Positions 11,520 through 23,310 of a stretch of DNA of 64,000 bases are shown here, in pieces. Position 1 is the stretch's first letter; the number at the start of each line of letters is the position of its first letter. The translations under genes and the position numbers were made by a program. The DNA is from Hydnum rufescens UP504 (Eukaryota > Basidiomycota > Agaricomycetes > Cantharellales > Hydnaceae): assembly GCA_014904985.1 (NCBI GenBank), contig MU129104.1:1-64000 (forward strand), written 5' to 3'. The notes beneath the pieces were generated by a model, which ran no database searches, had not been told where the DNA came from, and was given only the letters and a program-made list of their open reading frames with translations.

Positions 11520-13740
11520 AACAAATAAAATTGAAGGCAATGCCAAAAGAGCAGCCGGGGCTGCTCTTTTGGCATCATGGTACCTCATAACGAAAAGAAA
11601 GCACACCTAGTATTGCCACATACCTGCTGAAGCAGGTATGTGGCACTGTATTTGTTTCGTTGGCATATAGGTGGTGATAGTCAAGGGGGGGCTTGGGTGG
11701 CTGCGCATGCTCCTGTGTTTCACCCTGGGCCCTGTCTGTTCATGCGGTGGGTGGGGTATCATGGGATGGAGCTATCTAAAATAATAATACATTAGTAAAT
11801 GAAAAAAAAAAATACAGAAGGCAATGCCAAAAGAGCAGCTGGTGCTGCTCTTTTGGCATTGTTGTATACTTGATAATGAAAAAACTCACCTAAGAGCACC
11901 ACCCACCCACTGAAGTGGGTGTGTGGCACCGCATTTGCTTCGTTGGCGCATATGTTGTGGATAGTCGAAGCGGCGGGGGGTGGCTGCACGTGCTGCTGTG
12001 TTTCGCCCTGGGCCTGTCTGTTCATTCGTCAGGTGCGGTATCGTGAGGTGGAGGTATCTAGAATAAGAACAGATTAGTAAATAAATAAAAAACAAGGCAA
12101 CGCCAAAAGAGCAGCTGGTGCTGCTCTTTTGGCATTGTTGTATACTGCATAACTAAAAAAAACTCACCTAAGAGTGCCACACACCTGCTGAAGCGGGTGT
12201 GTGGCGCCGTATTTGGTTGTCAGCATGTATGTTGCGGATGGTCAAGGGGGGGGATCTTGGGTGGCTGCGCGTGCTGCTGTGTTTCACCCTGGCTGTCTGT
12301 TCATTTGTCAGGTGGGTATCGCAGGGTGGAGGTATCTAGAATAAGAACAGATTAGTAAATAAAAAACGAGGCAAGGCCAAAAGAGCAGCACCAGCTGCTC
12401 TTTTGGTGTTGTTGTATACTGCATAACTAAAAAAAACTTACCTAAGAGTGCCACACACCCGCCAAAGCGGGTGTGTGGTGCCATATTTGGTTGTCAGCAT
12501 GTATGTTGTGGATGGTTGAGGAGGGGGATCTTGGGTGGCTGCGTGTGCTGCTGTGTTTTGCCCTGGCTGTCTGTTCGTTTGTCGGGTGGGGTATCGTGGG
12601 GTGGAGGTATCTAGAATAATAACAGATTAGTAAATAAATAAAAGGACAAGGCAATGCCAAAAGAGCAGCTGGCGCTGCTCTTTTGGCATTGTCATATACT
12701 CCATAACAAAAAAAAACTCACCTAAGAATGCCACACACCCGCTAAAGTGGGCGTGTGGCACTGTATTTGTTTCATCGGCATCTATGTTGCAGATACTCGA
12801 GGGGGGCTTGGGTGGCTGTGCATGCTGCTGTGTTTCGCCCCGGGCCTGTCTATTTGTTTGTCGGGTGAGGTATTGTGAGGTGGAGGTATCTCTAGAATAA
12901 GAACAGATTAGTAAATAAAAAAAAGACAGAAGGCAATGCCAAAAGAGCAGCGCCAGCTGCTCTTTTGGTGTTGTCATATATTCCATTAGTAAAAGAAACT
13001 CATCTAAGAGTGCCACACACACGCTGAAGTGAGTGTGTGGCATGCGCCATATATCTTGTGGATAGTTGAGGGGGGGGACCTTGAGTGGGTGGATACTGGG
13101 TGTTGGGGTCTGGGTGGCTGTGCGCTCCCGTATATTGCCCTGGACTTCATCTGTGCTTGCGTATGTTGGTATTTTTCCTCGGGCCTCGTCGGTGGTGGTT
13201 TCGGGTTTCAGTTCGTGCAGGGAGAAAGTACCTAAATAGCAAATACAGTACATTAGTAAAAGAAAAAAAAAAAACAATACAAGCAGTGCCAAAAGAGCAG
13301 CTGGTGCTGCTCTTTCGGCACCGTACTACATCCCATAAAGAAAGACTTACTTAATAGTACCACACACCTGCTGTGGTGGGTGTGTTGTTTGCATGGCCAC
13401 CTCTCATGTTTTTCCTTGGCGTTGTTTCATTGGGCATGGTGTTGTTTCGTTGGGCATGGCATGGTTTCATTGGGTTTGGTGTGGGGGTTGGGTGTGGTTT
13501 TGTTTGGCTTCGTTTCGTTTTGTTTCATGTGGTTTTGCATATTTCTGCTGGGGCCCTGGCCAATCGGGCCTCATCATTTGGGGGCTTCATTTGACTCCAT
13601 GGCATGACCTAGAATGGAAGGGGGTCAGTAAGGCAGCGCAAAAAGAGCAGTGAAAGCTGCTCTTTTTGTGCGGCTGTATCTATTGGGGGGGGGGAGACTC
13701 ACCTTAAATACGACCACACCCGCCACAGTGGGTGTGGTCA
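11520..13740 (-). repeat. Left array of eight double-hairpin modules
   Basis: Modules repeat every ~280-350 bp. Each has hairpin A (stem CCAAAAGAGCAGC with GCTGCTCTTTTGG) near 11540, 11824, 12102, 12375, 12655, 12934, 13287 and 13635. Each also has hairpin B (stem CCACACACC with GGTGTGTGG) 50-90 bp further in. On the minus strand most modules read CTTAG then GTGAGT after hairpin B, and TTTACTAATCTG then TTCTAG after hairpin A. Hairpin A therefore sits in an intron-like segment of about 110-115 nt, and the segments between are ~168-170 nt. No single frame stays open through successive segments. Confidence 0.88.
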
Positions 13741-13749
13741 TGGTCGTGC

Positions 13750-13766
13750 ACTAGGGCTGCTGCTGC

Positions 13767-13801
<35 letters not shown>

Positions 13802-13815
13802 TTGCTGTTGTATTG
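13750..13815 (+). repeat. CTG/GTTGCT microsatellite, left arm
   Basis: A run of GCTGCTGCTGCTGTTGCTG type triplets. The same tract, inverted as CAG/CAA triplets, is present in the right arm at about 27240-27303, so it is an inherited part of the inverted repeat. Confidence 0.9.
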
Positions 13816-14050
13816 GTCGTGCGGTCGCCTTTCTGTTGCTGGGTGTGGCTGCGCAGTTGCGAAATTCAATGCTGGCAATTGCCAATATTCAAGAAGCGCC
13901 CAAGTGCTGGTGCTGCAAGCACAGAACACAATAGTAGCAACCATGTATATGTGAAATAAATACTATATAATAAATATTTGCCCAGGAACACCCAAAGAAT
14001 ACATTGATAATGAGTCAGAGCTCAATAAGGCATGAGATGGCTGATTGTAG

Positions 14051-14578
14051 AGTGGATTGGGCCACTTCTATGCATCAGAATTGGCCTAAACTTAAATATA
14101 GTAATGTTATATATAAACTCTACATGGGCGATTGATTATCTCGGATGATTCTTGCATTTTTCAATTTTTCACACCTTCAATTCCACAACTGTCTGTACTG
14201 TGAATAGATCAACCATGGTATGATACCAGTGTTAATTAATATATCAACATGGTATCTTACCGCTTGGCTAGATACCAGCAGGATAGCCAGAGCAACAACC
14301 CCCATGAAAAATAATACAGATTATAATCTGCCACTTGTAAGATTCGAACCCCCAAGCTTTGAAAGCATGAGGGACTCCAGACATCACAGACGGCTAGGTC
14401 AACTCATTGTGCTTGTTTTATACTATGCGAAGTCATCTATATACCCTGAGGAGTCACATGATCACAAGAAGCTTGCATCTGTAATTATCGATCTCTCAGT
14501 TCATGCCATTCAATGTTAACCAGATAGTTGTGTGATCCCAACAGTTATAACAAACACAGAGGGAGTACGGGAGCAACA
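14051..14578. other. Spacer between left arm and transposase
   Basis: This is unique sequence inside the element, between the end of inverted-repeat homology and the transposase stop codon. No gene is supported. A B-box-like string GGTTCGAATCT on the minus strand near 14340-14350 does not fold into a valid tRNA. Confidence 0.4.
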
Positions 14579-17500
14579 CTATCCATCCTCTAGACCTTCC
14601 TCCCCTGCACTATCAAGACCTGGGATGTCTGGTGTACTGGGGCTCGACCACATACTGGCAAATTCAATCCGCCGGTTTCTGTAGATAGCAGCTTGTTTTG
14701 CTGCATATGCCCGAACACCATCCCGTAGATCCAGAAAGCATGTATCAGTACGGGATGTGCCTCTTGAATCCCACCAAGCTGCTTGATATTCAAAAAATGC
14801 GAGAACTTGGTGCATTTCTTCTTGGAGAAGCTGGACTTCTTCTCCCCACTGTTGCATTCGAGCACACGATCTAGCCCATTCAACACGCAGCGCTATCGGA
14901 TCGTGAGCTGCCTCCACAACTTGAAGTACAGTGCATTGCATACCTTTGTGCATCTCTGGTGTATCCGACTTGTCCATACCGACAGTGATCCAGATCCAAG
15001 ATAAAGTCCGATGACCCTTGCCAGGGCCATCTCTGTGCCTTCGTTCAATGTCATCCTCAGGTGTAGTGAGTGACTGTATATCTTGCTGCATCAAGGGCTT
15101 CAGAGCTAACTCCCACTCACCACAACCCACAATGGTCTGATAAGCTGCTCACGCCACCCAGTACCTCGCCGCAATTCGTTCTGTCCAACCTTCAGCCTTG
15201 TTGAGGAGTGTACACGCACGCATATTTGCATGCTGACCGCATACTTGGTCTTTCTTATACTTGATCAGATGACTACAAACCGTGAGTGATTGCCAAAGTT
15301 TGACAATCGTGTCAGTCGCTTGCACATACTGCAACTGGTGTTCAACATCGGCAATCCGACCATTGGATGATCTAACCGAAGAAGGGAGTTGTGAAGGAAG
15401 GAGGAGTGACTGTGTCTCAGGATGAGACTCCAACTGATCATTTGGTGGGTGTGCCGCTAGGTAACAGGTTGCCTCAGGCATGTACACTGCCTGGATCACC
15501 CGAAAGGCCATTATCCACTTCTCTATATGAAGACGGTGTTCTTGAATATCAGCTTGCTGAAGGGTTGTGCCCGAATTAGCATGTACATTCGCAAGTTGGG
15601 CAAGGCGGCATCTACAACATTCAGATATAGTCATTGACAAAAAGACCTTTGACTCACTGATTTTCTTCCAGCTCGAGCCCCATGATTAAGAAAGCAGTGG
15701 CACTTACGGCATGCAATTCGGGGGAGCCTTGACTGAGGGAATCCCTCTCTTGACATATGAGGTCGAGCCGGATTTGTGCCTGAGTCTGGGCTATTGAACA
15801 CCGTAAGCTTTAAGCTCATGACAGGTGTAAACAAACATACATGAGGCCGGTATAATGTACGGGTCAGGATTGCTATTGTCAAGCTCCCAAGCCAATACCC
15901 CTGCCTCCCATTCTTGGGTCACAGCTCCCAGGAATCCAGAACTGAACTCTGTGAATTGTTCAGTGTGGATAGCAATGGCAGTAACAGCAGCTGCTAGCTT
16001 GGTTCGAAGCGAGACACCTTTTAAAAGTAGCATTTATATAATGGCATATTTGAATGGAGTAGCAACAACTCACCCAATCCAACTACCTTGCGGTAATTCC
16101 AATCGCTGAGGAGATCGTCGATGATGTTGTGATGGGATCCTTCACCCATTTCTTTCATGCTGGAAGCAGCAGGATTAAGATTCGCCCAATCATGCTCTAT
16201 GCTTTCACCATCTGTTCGCCCGGCACCAGGGTGGAGATATAGCAAGTATTTTGTCTGGCACGGTTGTTTGTGGGCAGGGAGGTGGAATTTTGGCACAACA
16301 CCAGTAAGGTTGATTTTTGGATCAAGCTGGAGAGGGCGAGGCAGTGAAATATGGCGTGCTTGCTGCTTCTTCGACCATTGACAGAATATGTCATAGGAAA
16401 GGAGGATGCCACGAAGGCCGCATGATTGGAGGCTCGAGAAAATAATATAATCCATGTTACTATACCTGCCATGCGCATGTTAATTACCATTGCCTGAAAT
16501 GAAAGGACTCAGTGAATATGGCTTACCTCTTGCCTTTCTGGAGATCCCTGAGACCTAATGCTCGAATGCATCCTTGACAAGCGCAAACAGACATGCCAAC
16601 TCTGGTAACATGAAGTCCTGAAGACTTTCTTGTGTTGGCGAGATCTAAAGCAGCGAGACCACTGCATGTAGAGATCTAATTGACCAACAAATTAGTCCCT
16701 GAGTGCATGATATGAGAGAACAAGGTACATCTTTTCAGACACATAATTGAGAAGGAACTTCTTGTATTCTTCATTTTTGACGAAGTATGCCCAACCAGTG
16801 CCGAGTCCAGGATCAGGAGCCCCGGGCTTGAAGTGATTCTTCATCCGGAAGTTGGTGTCGACAGCCACATGGAGGTGATAGAGGAATCTGAGTATACAAA
16901 TGTAACAGCATTAGTATCAGGCCCTCCAGGACACACAGTTAAGACATACTGTTGTGAAGGCGGCACAGATTCCCAATTGCTTGGGAGGTTAATACCTGGG
17001 TGCAGGCAAGCAGGGCAGAGGACTGCAAGTGTCCCCTGTTGTGTACCTTTGACCCCTGAGTCGTCGTGCCCACGACCCGCTCTCTTCAGCATCATTAAAT
17101 GACGCCACTCTCGTGACATCTGCACATGAAGCCGATGTATCAGTGCTTCATGTGCATGGGGTGTGAATTTTTCTTTCTGACCATAAGAAACTCGCAGGGT
17201 ACATACCTTCATGCTCAGCATGCCTGTGTTATCTGTTTCCCGTTCAATGGCGGCGATGAAATGAGTTGCACTCACTTTGGAGTGGAGGGTTTGGAGATGG
17301 AAATGGTTTAACACGACAAAAGTCACACATGTTTGTGGTTGATGGATCAGTAGCCAGATACCATCCATGACATAGGAGTTGGTGTCACGGGTGAACGGAG
17401 ACTCCGCAGCCACAAAATTGAATGTGGACTGGATGGATACCATTGGTATGTATCACAGTGAATGACGCTGGACCATCCTTAGGCATTGAACAGCCTGTAT

Positions 17501-17990
17501 GACCGAGATGGATAATGAGACCCATCTCACACAAAGTTGTTCATTCGAAAAATGTACCATTCCATACCTAAAAGAGATCCAGGTTAAGTGAATCACTTCC
17601 TCCCAGGTATCTATACTTACGTTTATGTGGTGTAATGGAAGGAACTCATGTCGTTGTACACAACAATTGCGACACAGCATTTGATGGTCGAAGCACTCAG
17701 TACATCGATATGTGCCGCTGATGCCAGGCAGTTGACAACCCGGACAACCTGGGATTTCCAACACATCACCACAGCCATCGTATCATAGGAGTGCATCCAG
17801 AAATTCATCCCGAACACAAGTCCATTTGAGAAGCAGAAAATCCTTCAAAATTTATAATAAGCATCGAGGTGACACAACAGAATGTCCGACTCACTGCTGC
17901 TGTGAACCGCTTATTTCCAGATGTTCTTGGTGCTCCACCGATTCTATGATGGTGGGGATTATTGGCAGAGTAAACAATGTCGAGGGATTC
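14579..17990 (-). pseudogene. KDZ transposase (decayed, multi-exon)
   Basis: Exons on the minus strand match the Kyakuja-Dileera-Zisupton family of DNA transposases in order. A Cys/His cluster comes first (CPGCQLPGISGTYRCTECF, then CRNCC, 17640-17764; the CxC-type cluster associated with KDZ). Next are SREWRHLMMLKRAGRGHDD and LAVLCPACLHPGINLP (about 16980-17110), then the core SYDIFCQWSKK and VVPKFHLPAHK with the acidic motif GRTDGESIEHDWANLNP (about 16160-16440). The C-terminal segment includes RTLSWIWITVG (14579-15130). The start is not resolved. In the N-terminal frame there is an in-frame TGA at 17783-17785 and another near 18010, so this copy is probably inactive unless unrecognised splicing removes them. 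It lies centrally within the inverted arms, as expected for the mobilising gene. Confidence 0.82.
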
Positions 17991-18755
17991 GAAAGGTGGT
18001 GAAGTGGGTCATTCGAGACTTGGGGAAGGAATAGGAGTTCCAGGGTCAACAGAGATGGGTCCTACGACATGTCAGGTCTGCGGGCTGACTCCTTGTTCAA
18101 GTATTGCAACGTGGTTTGTAATGTGCGTACAAACCGCCAGAGTGAATGGGTTGACTGTAGGTCTTCCACATTGACGCATCAAGCAGTTTGTTGTGGTGTC
18201 TCACACAACAGGACTTTTTCGGAAGCAATAGAGAAGTGCAACTCCAGGAGACTTCATTGGATATAATTATACATACTATAGTGGTACTGTGCATATAAAG
18301 AAATAGCTCCCCTGGCCAGAACCCAACTGAAAAAAGAAAAAAAGAAAGAGGCAACCAGGCAGATGTAAGTCAAACCTCGCTGTAGAAATAGGGATCTTGA
18401 TCTCGAGATCATAGATTCCCACCCTCCTAGTGGGTGAACAAGGATGAGTCACCCCCAGATGAGATCGGGGGACATAGGTGCCCTCAATAATCTTCAGTAT
18501 CATGAATATCACAATGTGGAGTGTCCAGCTTCCCTAAAGGAAGTGACATACTTATGAGACGCATACTCACAATGCTGCAGCAGAAGCTGGGGGACATAAG
18601 GTCATACAGTTCTCTACATGATCCCAACCCTACTATCTGAGTTATCCTAACCCATTAATGATTCTATGACCTCCAAGGAATATTAGCATTTTATTCAGAG
18701 ACAATGTATCACGATAGGCTAGTTTCACCTAGAATGGATAGCAGAATGATGAGAC
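17991..18755. other. Element interior, no gene recognised
   Basis: This is upstream of the transposase, where its first exon or promoter may lie. No open frame has supporting similarity. Confidence 0.35.
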
Positions 18756-19142
18756 CAACTGGAAGGCTAGGATGACAGCATGAGAGGACGGCAGCGGGCT
18801 AAGATGATGGCGCGAGGATAACAGCGGGCTAGGACAATGGCATGAAGGATGATGGGCTAGGACAATGGCGCAAGAGGATGACGGTGGCTAGGACAATGGC
18901 GACAAGAGGTCGATGGCAGGCTAGGACAATGGCACAAGAGGACATGACAGCACGGAAGGACAACAGGTGCAAGGACAACAGCAGGCTAGGACAATGATGC
19001 GAGAGGACAGGGGGAGAGGACAACAGTGGGCTAGAATGACAGGGGGAGAACAACGGGCTAGAACGATGGGAGGAGAGGACAACAGCAGGCCAGGATGACA
19101 GCACGAGAGGACAACGGCAGGCGCGCGCACGCTAGGACAATA
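18756..19142. repeat. Degenerate minisatellite (GCTAGGACAATGGC family)
   Basis: About ten imperfect units combine AGGACAACAG, GGCTAGGACAATG and GGCACAAGAGGA in variable order over ~390 bp. Reading frames through it are low-complexity and are not supported as genes. Confidence 0.8.
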
Positions 19143-21155
19143 GGAGACAAAGATTAAATAAACCAAATCCATATAATCTATCATGAAATGGCAACGACTC
19201 ACCAAACATTTATGGTGACTGGCATGAACCCCAGTATAACCAAGACAAAGGCCTGGAAGGCAACGTTAAGCAGAACATGAGATTATAAGCAGCTTAAACA
19301 AATGAGGATGACATACATGATTGGGGCACTCACCAAGTCAGAAGGTGACCAAATGAGAATGTGAATGACAATGATAGGGGATGGCAATCAGAACAGGCTG
19401 CAACTCTCTATCATCAGCACACCCAAACGCTCCTCAACAGATGACTTACCGACATAGAGCTAGCATCAGGACCCAAGACCAATGATGGAAAGAGGGGAGC
19501 AGTCAGGACCCAAATGATCCAAGGAGAGAACCAGTGAGGATCCAAGATCAAAGATGGAGGGAGGAGAGTATGCCAAGGAGAGGGAGGGGGAAGTACAACA
19601 GAAGGTGGTGGTACGAGGTTCAGGCATTTTTCACAGTAATTGCCATGATAACAAAATCTGATTCCGTCTCGAAGCAATCGCACCCTACCGCCATTGTGCA
19701 ACAATCATTTGATTATGCCAGTGGCTCTTGGACTTTTTACTTGCTGTTCCTAACCACAGGCATTAATTATCAGAGATTGAATATGAGAGAAACTGGCCTT
19801 TCAGGCATATCACATGCCACCAGTAATGTTGTATCCTCCTTGCGCTGTTCTAATTTTGGGGGACTTCAATTAATTCCTATATATTGTGGCCTCGGAATGT
19901 GTGTATTGTATTGGAATTAAGGCCTGCCCATGACTTCCAAGTGGCCATGTGGCTCTGCACTGTCTTATTTTGGGCCAGGAGACATGGATTTGTCAGTGAG
20001 ATCTTTAATTTCTGGTCTGTGCTTTGGGCCTTTTCAGGGGGATTTCCAGGCGCCGGAGGAGAAATAGGTATGATGTGTGTCACTGGACCTGTGGGTCAGA
20101 ATGGTGATTTGGGTGGAGGTGGATTTAGAGACTCCGCAATTCTGATCATCACTGCAGTGTGGGGATCCACCAGCTACCAAATACTTGTCTGCAGTAATTG
20201 CTATTGCTTCTAATTGGGTATGTGACATGGTCTAATATGTCACATGTCACACTGGGCTGCATGCCATATTGTATCATGACCGTAGATGACATTGCTGATT
20301 CCAGTAACCCAGTGTATTAGTTTCAATTCTACCTTGCCACTTTTCTCATCTTGGCTTGTAAACAAGCTTCGGCATCTGCATCTTGTTACAATGTCATTGC
20401 CAAAGCGCTTGTCAAGGTGAGCAAGAACAGCACAACCTCCGCTGTTCCTTCTTGAAGTCCCCAGCCAGTCTCTGGTACAATCTTGCGATCAAATACCTTC
20501 CCTCCCTTGGGGACCCTTGTTTGCTTGCTGTAAATTTGTGATGCCGACACTGACAGACTATAATGGCTTGACATCTAGAGCTATCTTTTTACAAGAAATA
20601 CAGCTTAAATGTACCCCCTGTGCTTGGTTTTGGGGTGGCTATCACACATTTCTAGTCTTGGATAACAAGATGCATCAAAGCACTGGATTTAACTCCCTAG
20701 TTGGCTGAGACATCAGTTTTCGTATGAAAACCGGGACATAATTGGTCGCAAATGGCAAACACATTGTAGTTCTAACACATATGAGAGGCATGAGGCTTAA
20801 GAAGTGATGGTTTCAACATTCCCCGCTTGGAGTGCTTTCCCATAGCGAATCCACCCCACTGCCACATTTGGAACACGATAGAAGACAGCACGAGACACAC
20901 CAGTGACCAGTGGAGAAGTAGTCTCCTAATATATTCTGTTAATTTTGTTGTCCCATTATAGAAGAAGGGTTAGGAGCTCCGATGACTGTCAAATCAAAAT
21001 CTGGTTCAGCCAGTGTGTAGATAGGAGACTGTGTTTCTGTTTATTCAAATGGGTTGGTTCGCTTCGATGGTTGATCACTCTCTGCAAGATATGTATGTGT
21101 TTATTGGAGAATGGAATGTGATATGGACTAGCAATAGTCAATGATATATTGTAGA
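19143..21155. other. Element interior, no gene recognised
   Basis: Several short open frames exist, for example 19534-19920 and 19884-20213 on the plus strand. None shows a domain, splice structure or similarity I recognise. A passenger gene too diverged to recognise cannot be excluded. Confidence 0.35.
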
Positions 21156-21262
21156 TGCTTATAAGAAGGCTTATACGTTGTATGGAATGCTTATAGAAAG
21201 GCTTATATGTGGAGGATGCTTATAGGAAGGCTTATACGTCTGGGATGCTTGTGGAAAGGCTT
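21156..21262. repeat. Four-copy tandem repeat (~30 bp)
   Basis: Units of the form GATGCTTATAGGAAGGCTTATACGT occur four times with small differences. They are non-coding. Confidence 0.85.
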
Positions 21263-21689
21263 ATACGTGTTCGTGTTGTGTTTGTTCGTTTACTGATATT
21301 TGTGTGTCCTTGTTTATGTCCTCCTAGTCAAAATGCGGATATCTGTGGGCTATAGAATGGTCAGTGCTTGGTTAGTTTGGTTAGTATGCTTCAATCTTCT
21401 TTCCTGACTTGTATTTCGTTATGCTTACCTTTTCCTTGGATGTCCAGCAACTCTAACCTTAGGTTCTGCAACTATCCTTGGCTTCAGTATTTCGCGTAGA
21501 TGGCTTCCAGTAGCTTGGTCTCAACAACCTTGAAGATGACTTAGCTCCAGATGGCTTTAGATAGACAGTTCTTTAGATATTAAGCAGAATGGTAGACAGT
21601 AGTTGACAGTGGTTGATTTCCAGAGTGAGGAGATGGGGGGAACAAGAAAATCTGCTAGCTTATATACCTATCTGAAGGTGGCTGTGCAT

Positions 21690-21940
21690 GGAGCAAGAAC
21701 AAAAGAGTAATAAAGCTATGAGATCATAGTGATGTCATGGGGGAGTCATAGTGGAGTAGAACAAAAGAGTAATAAAGAAATGATGTCATAATGCAGTCAT
21801 AGCTGAGTCATCCATAGAGTGTGATGTCATAGTGAAGTCATAGTGATGTCATTCATAAAGAGAACAAAAGGATTCATAATGGGAATGATGTCACTAATTT
21901 GCTGAGCTTGTGGAGTGGTTAGAGCATGATGTCACTGATC
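21690..21940. repeat. Cluster of TGATGTCA motifs with short duplications
   Basis: Six copies of TGATGTCA occur within about 210 bp, and GAACAAAAGAGTAATAAAG is present twice (near 21690 and 21757). TGACATCA resembles the binding site of CREB/ATF-type bZIP proteins, but a simple local duplication origin is equally likely. Confidence 0.6.
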
Positions 21941-22104
21941 TTGTGATGTGTTTTGGGGCTCATGGGAAGCGAAATTAAAGGACATCTCCGGGTTCTGGAG
22001 ATTAATCTGAGCATAGTCCAGTGGTTAAGGTGTTTTTGTTACTGGTTAATAAAAGGAACAAGTGCATGGTGTGGGATTCGATGCAGAGACATCAGTTTGT
22101 ATCC

Positions 22105-22545
22105 GTAATAGGCGTTCTTGGTATCATTCGATGCGGATTTTTAACAGCTTTCTGGGCGTGGTGGTTCCGAGCAGATCCGGTGTAAACTGACAGAGAAATT
22201 CGTTTTTTACTGATGGGTGTTGATTCTGATAGTAATATTGTTCTGTAGAGTTCAATTTTGATCTGTTCTTCGCGTGCTCAGTACCGTTGGATGCGGATTT
22301 TTTATATCTTTCTAGGCGCGGTTGTTTCGAGAGGATTGAATGCGAACTGACGGAGGTATTTGTTTTTTACTGGAAATCCTGGATTTTAATAATAAAATTG
22401 GCCTGGAGAGTGCAGTTTTGGTCCGTTCAACTTGTGTTTGGTACCGTTCGAAAGGTGTGAATTGTAGCTTTCTAAGCGTTATATGGGCGTACCTCTCTGA
22501 TCAAAACTGACGGAGTTATAAAACGAATTTCGTTTCTGTGCATAG
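22105..22545. repeat. Three degenerate ~160 bp tandem repeats
   Basis: Three successive units share GTACCGTT/CGATGCGGATTTTT, AGCTTTCTGGGCG, then AACTGACGGAG and TTCGTTTTTTACTG. Identity is modest, about 60-70% by eye. No coding signal is present. Confidence 0.6.
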
Positions 22546-22665
22546 CCATAATTAATCTCATAATCGGTCATGTGATCATCCAATGGCTGGAAGTTGTGTA
22601 ATTTCGCATTTTCTGATACTGGATGTTTTTATCTTCCACACCGTCGTAGTAAATTTTGAACACCC

Positions 22666-23106
22666 TTACCAAGATTGGAACACACCAGTTTGGAGGCCTT
22701 TGGTTACAAGGTACCAATGCCGACTCAAAGCAATGCTATCTTGAGGGTCGTTGGGATTGTGGGCCGGAGGTGTGGCGGATGGGGACCACAAGGTAGGGGC
22801 TATGGGTAATATAGCAGGCACTGGGGCGGACGGTATAATGGGGAACATAGTGACAGGAGGCGTTGCCATTGTAATAGATCCCACAATCATTGGTTCAGTG
22901 ATAGGGTCAGTGGCCAGCTCCGAGGTTGCTCGCACAGGCAGCTCAATGGGTGGTTCTACTGTAGGGACAATTGATGAAGGGGAGACTAGAGGAGGGGCTG
23001 GTAGTGCTGAGAGCCTGTCATTCATAATATTTATGCCTAAGGTCAAATCAGTGATTGCTTGGTTAAGACGAGCGATTTGTGTGGCAACTTGAAAAGTGGT
23101 GAACAT
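22666..23106 (-). CDS. Fragment with RNase H1 N-terminal-like motif
   Basis: The ~146-residue frame has an amphipathic start, a long Pro/Ser/Thr-rich linker, and ends with HWYLVTKGLQTGVFQSW. That ending matches the core pattern of the viroplasmin/RNase H1 N-terminal nucleic-acid-binding domain (Y-x-V-x-x-G-x-x-x-G-I-x-x-S-W). It then meets a GTAAGG donor-like sequence at about 22672, but no convincing following exon is seen in the next 150 bases. The rest of the domain and any RNase H catalytic part appear missing, so this may be a truncated passenger gene. The domain call rests on one short motif. Confidence 0.4.
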   Translation of the reverse strand: MFTTFQVATQIARLNQAITDLTLGINIMNDRLSALPAPPLVSPSSIVPTVEPPIELPVRATSELATDPITEPMIVGSITMATPPVTMFPIIPSAPVPAILPIAPTLWSPSATPPAHNPNDPQDSIALSRHWYLVTKGLQTGVFQSW

Positions 23107-23310
23107 GGCGGTTAGGGTGGCTCAGATCAACAAGAGTCATAAATAGTATTCATGGCCAGGAACAACAGGCAGACTCACAACCAGGGGAGGGGAGTGTGCT
23201 CCGTTCACCATAATACAAATCCAGGTGTGTTCTTTTTCGGGTGTGCCACAATGAGGCCATTGCGGAGATATCCGAAGTGGCTTCACCACCTCCACATTCT
23301 CTTATTGGCC

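Larger units (their letters stand above)
11136..14050 (+). repeat. Left long inverted repeat of KDZ element
   Basis: This 2.9 kb arm is closely similar, inverted, to 27006-29627. The outer ~350 bp contains smaller palindromes, including 11219-11232 with 11242-11256 (GATGTCAATTGACA against TGTCAAATTGACATC). The bulk is an array of eight modules, then a CTG-rich tract, and homology stops at the string GGCTGATTGTAG. Confidence 0.92.

Noticed and set aside
12627..13292. 221-codon minus-strand frame in the left arm
   Set aside because: It reads through intron-like segments and hairpins and is not conserved as a frame in the matching right-arm modules.
11540..13672. CRISPR-like regular repeats
   Set aside because: The organism is a eukaryote and the units are long, tandem and contiguous, without short unique spacers.
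14330..14408. Minus-strand tRNA-like sequence with B box GGTTCGAATCT
   Set aside because: Acceptor and T stems do not pair (several mismatches), so it is not a functional tRNA; at most a tRNA-derived fossil.
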